DNA of 64,000 bases from Haemaphysalis longicornis (Eukaryota; Arthropoda; Arachnida; Ixodida; Ixodidae): NCBI GenBank assembly GCA_013339765.2, contig JABSTR010000952.1, positions 62,001 through 126,000 on the forward strand. The letters run 5' to 3'. This document shows positions 55,091-64,000 of this stretch, piece after piece (within the stretch, counting starts at the first letter, position 1; each line of letters opens with the position of its first letter). A model generated the notes under the pieces. That model was not told the origin of the DNA. It did not search any database and was given only the letters and a program-made list of their open reading frames with translations. The position numbers and the translations under genes were made by a program.

Positions 55091-58000
55091 GGCAGCTAAT
55101 ATTTGGCAGTACACAAACCTTACAAAAACATTATGCAACAAGAAGGGGAAGCCTCGTGACAAACACAAGTACTGCACGTCCATACATTTTAAAGTTTGAC
55201 AGGAATGCAATAGTTTCTTGACAAAAACTAGCCTAACAGCGCTGCTCGTAGCAAGAGTGGGAGGCAAAGAAGAAAAAGCACAGAACAGTGACTGCACAAC
55301 TGGCTGAAGAAGGTTGGGGAGGAGTCGAGACACTTCAACTGACCTTATTTAAAAGAACACCGAGCTTTTGTGATTACACGGTCTTGCTGTTTGAAAGGGA
55401 AGTAGCCGCCTCTTTGCAAAATGTGGTTGCTTGAATGACTGACAGGTGGAAATGTCTTGCATTGTAAATAAGTATGACCACGCACGCTGCACAGAGCAAA
55501 AACAGGCGCATGCAAACAAAACACGAGAAGTGCAATTCCCTGCTACAACTGTAGCCCCTCGAGTTCAGTAGTACAGCATCGCAAGGGTTTCTCATTGCCA
55601 CTTATACTGGATCTCGACGGCAGAGGCGTATAAAAGCAGCTTCAAGAAACCCTCCGATGTGCAAGTAAACAATGAAGTTCGACCAGAGCACTTTTCTTGG
55701 TTGTGAACACACTGACAAGCTTTTACCAATGCAACATGTGGCGTGGCAGACGAACCGAAATGACCAAACTAGCTGAATAATTTAGGTGCTTGTAGTGTTC
55801 CAATTAGGCTGAAATATTTGCTGCCAGTTACCCACCATGTGTCTGCCAAAAATTTAAGGATGCTGTTTTTCTCCCCCACCCGCCCCCACCCTGACCTTTG
55901 CACATTGCACGGCAGTTCACTGCCCCACGGCAGCACAACCGGAATGTGCCAGCCCTCTTCCGTATTATGCAATCTCTGCCAAGCTAAGATAAACACAAGC
56001 ATGCCTCGAGTTGCCTAAAGCCTTGCTCACTCTATCCTCCCCCCTTCTCCATAGCAGTGGGTTGGACATAATGCCCAAAGCGTGGGTCCAAGCGCAAGGC
56101 GGGAGGGGCCATGAAAAGGAGCCTCGTAAACAACCTGTACAGCGTATTGTTATTCACAGTTATCTACATCTTGAGTGGAAAAGCTCCACGCTAGGGACCT
56201 GTGCTGCTAACGTAAAACACGGAGCTATCGCAAGCTTCCTCACAACCTACGCCTAACATTAAGGCGGTGCATGCCAGTCTGCGCATGCCTGATCTAATGC
56301 AACACGTTCGCGAGCGAAAGACGGTAAATAATAAAAACGTCCCCAGCCGAGTATGTCAGTGCCTCTGTACTACTGCTGCTAGGTAGGAAGCCATTAGACT
56401 TGCCAACACGAGACGCCTTTTTTTTTTTTTTATGCGTACATACAACAAATGGACTGGTAATAACAAACTTTTTTTTCTTCCTCGGCATTGAGTCTTGTGA
56501 CTTGGGTAAAGACGTGCTTGAAACTCCCCTTTCCTGTATTCAAGCACTTGGTTAAAAGCATAATTCACACAGGTTTGGTTGTCGGAGAGCTCCTTGCGGG
56601 GCTCCTTCGCAGCATGGCATAGGGGTTCATATTGCACAGGGGTGCTTCAATAAGAGTATATTTTTCATCACAGTAGGGGTTGTGTGCTTAACAAGTACAA
56701 AACGGCGCCCTCTCCTTTCCCAAACGTCAGCGGCACGTGTGCAGTTGGAGCAAGAATGCAGGTCTTTCAGGCACCGCATTCAATGTGCAGCTGAAATTTA
56801 GCAGCACTGCTATGCTCAGTGAAAGCGATTGGTATAGCGACCAAATATCTTGTACCATAAATTTGCTGTGGCTAGAGAACGCCTCGAGGATTCATCAGTT
56901 GTGTCCTCTCGCTAAGGTGGCCTTTTGCTGCAGAGTTGCGGTTGGAATAATGCCACCCTCGCGCATTTGCTTGTACAAATTGCGCGATGACGGCTCCCTA
57001 AACGAGAGCCAACAAGGTCGCCTGCTTAAAAGCTGTCACTAGGATTCTGTGGCGTAAAAATTGTTATCACAAGCTATAACAGCATTACATACAGGCTGGA
57101 GTCTTCTGAGCGATTATAAGAGGCGACAGTGTACAAGAGGACAAAACGCAACAGTCCAAACAGATGACATGACACTTAAGTTCTACGTAACCAAATATAA
57201 CCCATGGCGGGACAATACGAATGAATAGGCCTACTATAGTCCAACGAAAAAAGGAGGCCGTATTTTTACCGGGTACTATGAGTTTATATTTTTGTCAGTT
57301 TCTCGCATCTCAGTGAGAAGATGTCAAAATAACAAAAAAGTCAACACTTATAATAACTCAATATAACTACACTTTTAAAAATCTGTAAGCAAGAACGTGG
57401 TGAACGAAACTCTAAAACATTTGTGCTCTGAAATTCATGCAACAAACACTATTTCGCACACAAGCATGCACACACACAAAAACAGAAAAGGTGGACCTAG
57501 TGTTTCATCTAGCAACTGCACAAAGATAAAATTCCGGATGCAGTCGTAAACCTTCAAAAAAAAAAAGTTGAGCCCCTGCCTTATTTGCTGAGCACGCCTT
57601 TTCAGGTAGACCCAAACTCTTATTGCACGGTTACCAAGGCAACAAAAACGAGAAAACTTATATGAAAATAATTAGTGCCACACGACTGACTTGTCAAAGT
57701 GGGGAAGCAAGAGGTGCCCTTGCTTCCACCACAATCTTTTGTGCCGGCACTAATGACACGCTCTTACAAGCAGTTCGTAGAGAATGCCACTTGGATGACT
57801 CCACACTAGTTTCATAGCCCAAACTTGTCAGCTATTTACAAGTGCCAAGAAGCTTCTTGAATGGGGAACTGTGCTTAAAATTGCAATCCTGTCATGGCTC
57901 CACTCTCTCGCACACTTTGCAACAAAATCTCCTTTTACAGAACACCCTGCACAAAGATTCACAGTGCATGCCACAGCTCAGTCACAAACATAGCACTTCA

Positions 58001-61000
58001 GAGGGGAAATGTTTCTTTGACTGCTCTATTCTTCAACAACATTAGCCATGACGAACTTTATATTTGTGACAACACTTGTAAATTATATTTTGTTCGGAAT
58101 CATGGTTGTAGAATACTTGCAGCCTACACAATGACAACTTAAATGGCATTGAGAGGTGCTAAATGTTTGCGTGTGTTCATACCGGCAAGTTGCAGTGTCC
58201 TGTCTGAAGTATTACATCCACGTACATACATAACTGCTGACAATATGAAGTTGTGGCATCTTTTTTATGCTGTCTACAGTTTCTTGACACTTTTATGAAC
58301 AAAAATGAGCTTGCGAACATTTCAATCTTGGATTACACAAAGTACGTGATACTTGCTTTCCAACTCCCTCTCGTTGTCACACAGGTGTACGACAATGTTC
58401 TCCTGTGACTCCGTAAAGGTGGCATTCATTTACACCTTGTGTTTGAGGTGTCGCAATAGAACAAACAGTTAAAACTACTTCTGAGGCCAAATAAAAGCCA
58501 TTTTTGCAGAACTCGTCGCGCACCAGCAGTGGTACTATACAGTTCACATTTCAACATTTCAATGTACCAGTCTTCAAGAACAAAGTTATCATAACTATGG
58601 TCGGCACTACATAACAGCTGCATACAGCAATAAGTCTAAAACAGGTCGTATTTTCTTTTTTTGTGCGTGTCAACGTAAAGCATGTTGTTGTCATATACAT
58701 ATCATTTGGTTGGTAAGACGTTCACACATGTTGGACAACACCTCTGTATCTTCTGTATGAAAACACGGGATCTGCGAAGTAGCAGAATTAATCTCTGCAT
58801 GAAAAACAGTAGCAAGCATCCACACCTCTTCCTCTGTGCTTACCTCTACCAATACTGAGGACATGAGGCTGTCACAACTAATAGCTGTACACTTTTTGAA
58901 GCTGAGCCGAACTGTTTTATATTAGAAAGAAGCTCCACCATTCCATTTTAAATGCTAATACCTCGCTCGCATAATATTTCTACATTTTTGCCTGCTTGCA
59001 GTAAGCTTGTCTGTCTGGCAAAAGGGGGTATCGTTATGGGCAGATTTTAGCTCGAAGTCTCTCCTTTTTTTTTTTCCTTTATTTTACAGACAAACTATCT
59101 GGGGTTTTACAGGTGAGCAGGACAAATGCTCCCTTTGTTTTCATGCAATTTGGGACTAGTCTGTAAGAAAATGAAGGCGAAACTAAAAAAAAAAAAAATG
59201 TATGTGCAAGATTTTCTCCTCCTTACATTGAATTCACACAGGAAACTGCATGGAAATTGGGGCACTAATAAAGGAGCGATGGCGTCTCCAAAATCGCCCA
59301 GCAGCTATGTAGCCGGGGTGAGAAAGAGGGAGGGAGACCAGATGAAAGACAGCAGAGGTCAACCAATTTGCACAGATTGTCCCGCCATTTCTTTAAGGCA
59401 AATCAGCAAAGCTACAAAACTGCTACGAGCCTGCAGAACCGCATGCAGTGCACACAGTGCCTAAGCAGGCCTAAAAATAAAACCCACGAAGATCACCAAC
59501 AACACGGGAAATGAAAATAAGGCTGCAAACAAAACAAAATCACTTCTAAAAGTGCACTTAATGCAGTAACGAGTATGCAGCAAAAAAGTTTTCAAGGACA
59601 GCGCCAACCTGGGCTCACAAAGACGAAACTGATCGAAGTAATGCACTCGTAAACTGAATAAAACATGAGTATCAAATAAACATGCCGATTCCCCGGCATG
59701 TAAAAACACTGGCTCTCCCTATCTTTAAATGACACAACTCCTCCTTAGTAGATGTGTACTCTGAGGGTAACTTTCAAGAATGCATACGAACTTTTGTACT
59801 CTTCTCTTTTCTCCCACCGTGTGCTCGCTTTGCGTGGCGTGAACAGCAGCACTAGTGACGCGGAACAGCATGCACATACGCTCTTTGCGTGTGTGCGTGC
59901 AGCAAACACCACTTCAGTGCTCTATAAAAAGGAGAAACCTGTGACCTTGAACTCTTTAGCGGATAATACTGCACGCGACAGACACCAAAAGTACTGTCAG
60001 CAGGCATCCTCAACGGGTGCATAAATTTGAACATAAATGCAACGCAAGCAGTTAGATCATGGCCTGGGTCGGCAGTAAATGGAATAACTTTCAACAGATA
60101 AAATTCGCATAGACAACAAATAACAACGGCGCTGTGGCGACACCTTGCACACAACGCCCATGCAACGGCATGCACTGTTATCACAAAGTATTCTGAAATG
60201 CTACGCAACATATGGAATGCAACAAAATACAATGCTGAAATAAATGAACCGAAACAAAAACCGTCCACGTGCGTACAAGGCAGAGTGGTCAGAGTAAGAC
60301 ACGCATTCCATTGCCGAAGCGTGATGAGCAACGTCCCACACTGGTTCGGTACCTCTTGCCTGCCCAGTCGTTTCTGCTGTGCACACGAGCCCGAGCAAAG
60401 CAGCAGAAAACACCTTTGAACCCTACGTTCAATGAAGCAAATTTTGCTGGGTTCCTGCAGAAAAGCCACAGGCCAGAACACATGGCCTTAGCACTGCCAT
60501 GATTGACACTTTTACTTTCCATGTGCTAAAAAGAAGCCAGTTTGACAACCATGGGACATTTTGCAGCATGTGGCAACAAAGTTACATACAGTTAAAAATT
60601 TATGCAGTTCTCTCAACAGCGTATCAGAGGAAAAAGTCCCTTCCTGTCTCTTGATGATGAGACACGCTACCAATGTAATTTCTTCACATGCCAGCAGGTG
60701 CCACTTATGCTTGGTGCTTGTCTTACTTTTCCTCAGTTATTTATCAAACTAGCAAGTTTAGAAAAAAAGAGATACACAGTTATTTGGAGGAAAAAAGGAA
60801 AAGAAGGCAAGAAAAAAATAGCATGTAGATATATGCATGCACAGCACACAAAATGCACCAATTTCACCAGAAGATTTCCTGCAGTATACCCCAACCCTTA
60901 TGATCTGTTGCTCATTTTTGTGAGCTACTGAGTTCAATGCGTTTCAGGCAGATGTAAATTCTTCTTCTATAAGCACCCTCTACTGCTGCAAAACCCAGCT

Positions 61001-61595
61001 GCACGCTCAGAAGAGGGAAACTAAAAGCTCAGGCTCGTGCGCACAACAGCCATAGTGAAGATACCAGGACAAATGCTGCCCATCGAGAGATTTGATTGGC
61101 TCTGTGACAACTTATTTTGCCCGCATCTCACGCAGCAGGCAGATATGCACATTTTGACAGGGGAAAAAAAAAATCACAGCTGAAGTTGACTCCCCCACAC
61201 GTTGACTAGCAATCACTGGGTACAGATCTATATCCCCTCCACGACCCATTTAATGTCAGTCAATTGCGTACGAGTGCCACTGCACAGAAATCAGGGACGC
61301 TATAGTTGGCAAAGCAGGAAGAATGTGCGGTTCTCGTCTTAGAGTGGGTCCACTTGGCAGCCAGTAATCCGGTGTCCTCCTGCTTCTATCCATGCCCGCA
61401 CAAACCAGAGCACGGAACGTGCAGAGGGAGGCTCAGCCCCGCGCATGCTCGAACCCCCAGAAAAGTGACAAGGACTCTGAAGGAAGGAGGAGGTGCTGGG
61501 ATCAGCAAAGGCTGCCGTTCGTGTGGGTTTGGAACTGGCTAGTAATACTATGCCACCGTGTCTGGCAAGCACGTCAGTAAGGATCCCTCCCTTAA
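55091..61595 (-). other. Repeat-poor stretch, inferred long 3' UTR; no coding gene recognised
   Basis: Unlike the rest of the window this 6.5 kb shows almost no transposon ends; only A/T runs (56419, 57556, 59066, 59186) stand out. The longest frame (minus, 60481-59852, 209 codons) is Cys-rich with no domain and is not called as a gene. The UTR interpretation is inference from the poly(A) signal and the lack of repeats. Confidence 0.35.
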
Positions 61596-62440
61596 GGGGG
61601 CCATGAAGACCAAACACAAGTTTGGTTCATTCGAAAGGCTGCCTCGTTAGAATCATACTGACACCACTCTTAACACACACTCTGCTCAAATAAGCTGTAT
61701 AATTAGGAAAAAAGGGAATGGCCATGCGACCCACTAGCTCATTTCCCACAACAGAACCTATGATGTCATACCAGCCAGCTCTACGATTGGTGGAGGCCGG
61801 CGAAGGCAAACGCAAATTAGGCAGAGCTTATAAGCTTGCCGAACGAGCTATTTGCGCTTACATTTAGGGGACGTTTTTTTTATAGCAGTCAGAATGGGGG
61901 ATAATTAGTGGAAGTTACGAAAGCACACGTAAACATAGACCGATGCGTACTGTTGTTGGTACTGTGCGCACTATGCTTGTTTTAGCTGCACAGCAGTCCG
62001 CCGCTTTTGAGTTGCCTTGCATGCACTGGCCAATTGGCGTAAGCGACATATGTGACCCTGTTTGTTGAGGATATTCCATATTTACGAAACAATTCCTTTC
62101 TCTGTCAACTAAAACAAGCCAGGGGCAAATACAGTCAAAAAACAAAGAAACGGCAGACAACAGTCTGTGCACGAGTATGGTAGCGCCATCTGGGAAGACT
62201 GACGGCAAGCAGCGCTGCAGCCGAATCACGCAGTGCAAGTTCGTTTGTATACGCGCGCTTATGACTTCACTGCTGACATCCCGAATATGCACAATTTGGT
62301 TGGGGAATTAACATTTTAACCTAAATTAATTAATTTCCCAATGAATATGGCATCATTTGCTGCCGGACAAATGCTAGGAGCTCTATAAAACATGAAATCT
62401 TTCGAATAAAACAAACTGGTATTTTGTCCTCATGGCCCCT
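61596..62440. mobile_element. TTAA-flanked TIR element
   Basis: The left end GGGGGCCATGAAGACCAAAC mirrors the right end ATTTTGTCCTCATGGCCCCT. TTAA lies on both sides (61592-61595 and 62441-62444). No transposase was recognised in 845 bp. Confidence 0.82.
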
Positions 62441-62444
62441 TTAA

Positions 62445-62978
62445 AGCAGTGTGCACCCACGAGCAAACTTTTACTGGCTACAGTGCAGTGTCACATAAAA
62501 AAGAAGAAAAGGGGAAAAAAAAAAAAAAAACCCTTTTTGGCAAGGGCTTTCGGCCAGCTCTGGAAAGCATTTGTGGCTTTTGTGTCTGTTTCTTGTTCTG
62601 TTCATGGCTCGAGGGCATATTCTCCATTTCCTGTGCATTCTGTTTTTGCACCAATTTACAATATGTGCAACACATAACAGCCAAAGACTGCTTCCTAAAG
62701 AAAGTCCAGTGTTGCAGATTTTACATATCCCTTCATCTCTGAATGTTCTGTTACTTATGCTAAGTCCCCAGTGTAGCATCCTGAAGAAAACTAAAGTGTT
62801 TCATTCAGACCGACAAACACTCCATGCTGCGATGCTTCTCAAACCAAGCTTATTCTTGTGTTTCAGCTACTCAGACAAAATGACCTGCAGACACTGGAAG
62901 TCTTGAACCTCGACATTGCGCGTATTGTATTTTATGAATTGTAGGCACCCTGTGATTATCAGCAAAAACATTTTAAAT
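62445..62978. other. No gene recognised
   Basis: Contains a 15-base A run (about 62516). Overlapping short frames on both strands show no domain. Confidence 0.4.
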
Positions 62979-63696
62979 AGCGGAGTGCGAATATTTGAAA
63001 CTTTGAATACTTTGCAAATAGTGTTTGCTAACTGATTTTAATCGCAGCAGTTTTATAATTTAAAGTATCTGAAGTTTTGAAATATCAAAATTTACGAATA
63101 ATAGTTACTAACTCTGCCGCATGACATGCAAGCTTTCAAGCTTCACCGCATGGCTTTTTTGCACGAAGCTGAAGCAGTTTAACAAAGCCTAACACATGTA
63201 AGCCTTGAGCGAAGCAAGTGAACACTAACTCTGGTGTACGTTAGCTGAAGTGGAACACCACTTGTGTAAAATTTATTAACTGAAAAGAAGTTTCCTGTCA
63301 ATATAGTGGCATGAGTGAGGAATCAAAAGTTGTCACTTGGTGGCAATGCTTGCAGTAAGGTAGTGGTCGCACCAGCCAGTAGCATGCCTAGCAACTAATG
63401 ACTAAAGAGACTGCACCCAGTCAAATATACTTTGCCTTCACAGCCTGTTCAGGAACCCACATTTCTTAATAGCAATGTATGCCAAATTTTTGTCCCACTG
63501 TTTCACCATTTAGTCTATGCTTGTAATTTTTTGTACCCTTTTTTTTTATGAAGCACTAGTACGTAAACGCTCAGACATGCTAAGTCCTAACTGCCAGAGT
63601 TATCTTTGCTTTTGAAAATATTCTATTCAATTCAGTCAGATTTTTCACAATCGTATTCAATTTGCAGTCCCAAATATGATATTCACGCACCACTCA
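62979..63696. mobile_element. Possible hAT-like MITE with GTGCGAATA ends
   Basis: AGCGGAGTGCGAATATTTG on the left and the mirror GATATTCACGCACCACTC on the right bound 718 bp rich in TTCGAATA-like motifs. The flanks TTTTAAAT (62971-62978) and ATTTAAAT (63697-63704) could be an 8-bp duplication but are low complexity. Confidence 0.5.
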
Positions 63697-63868
63697 ATTT
63701 AAATGTGAATGTGTTTTGTATCTAAGCGCTCCATTAGGAGTGCTTGATTCAAAGCACTACAGCACCGAATCTACTGAGGCATCTTACAGTGCCTCGCATA
63801 AATAGATGCGCATTTCGTGTCTACAATTAGGACACTGCAAGCATCACCAATTTGAAAAAAAGAAAAAA

Positions 63869-63894
63869 AAAAGGGGGGGGGGGGGAAAGGGGGG
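63869..63894. repeat. A/G homopolymer tract
   Basis: An A run followed by a G run interrupted by AAA. The remaining sequence to 64000 shows nothing else. Confidence 0.85.
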
Positions 63895-64000
63895 TCTTAG
63901 AATCAAGAAAATATGATACTTGCTAATGAGCATTTGTTTTGTTTCGGCCGCAGGCAATGAACATTAGTCAACAACTCTACAACTAGGCCAGCCAAGGCAT

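Noticed and set aside
59852..60481. 209-codon minus-strand open frame
   Set aside because: No domain, unusual composition, and it lies in sequence that looks like a UTR; not supported as a gene.

Overview
This is eukaryotic DNA, most likely from a hard tick (Ixodida, probably the Rhipicephalus/Dermacentor/Hyalomma group). The evidence is short exons with GT-AG introns split by many kilobases of repeats, arthropod-like versions of two conserved animal genes, and a minus-strand SINE (about 23.3-23.45 kb) that resembles the Ruka SINE known from Rhipicephalus. There is no sign of bacterial gene organisation. Most open frames in the window are chance frames in introns and repeats.

Two protein genes are supported. 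(1) On the minus strand, from 29957 down to 4016, eight coding exons encode 371 residues: the N-terminal half of an IkappaB kinase (IKK-alpha/beta family). They cover the complete kinase domain and the ubiquitin-like domain. All splice phases agree. The C-terminal scaffold/dimerisation part was not found and presumably lies left of the window. (2) On the plus strand, from 36961 to 49936, four coding exons encode a complete 135-residue Snapin (BLOC-1/BORC and SNARE-associated coiled-coil protein). The two genes are head to head with about 7 kb between their start codons. A third gene is only inferred: a minus-strand poly(A) signal near 55.09 kb, followed by about 6.5 kb of repeat-poor DNA, looks like a long 3' UTR converging on Snapin.

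Layout: 1-4 kb, a decayed Tigger-like DNA transposon and a TIR element with a 6-bp target duplication. 4-30 kb, the IKK gene. Its introns hold LINE 3' ends, SINEs, hAT-like, TTAA-flanked and TA-flanked elements, and an unusual ~1.04 kb palindrome built of GAGTG/CACTC units (10.87-11.91 kb). 30-37 kb, the intergenic region between the two 5' ends, with hairpin elements, a TTAA-flanked element and a decayed THAP-domain fragment. 37-50 kb, Snapin, whose 10-kb first intron is a nest of mobile elements: two copies of one 0.5-kb TIR element, a ~5.4-kb interval bounded by ~100-bp inverted repeats, and LINE reverse transcriptase remains. 50-55 kb, Snapin downstream sequence with a second copy of a hAT-like element and further hairpins. 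55-61.6 kb, repeat-poor. 61.6-64 kb, further TIR elements.

Functionally, IKK acts in NF-kappaB (IMD/Toll-type) immune signalling and Snapin in lysosome/vesicle trafficking. Nothing in the sequence suggests they work together. The most unusual DNA features are the giant palindrome, the variety of precisely delimited TIR elements (TSDs of 8, 6 and 4 bp, and TA), and a GC-AG intron in the IKK gene.
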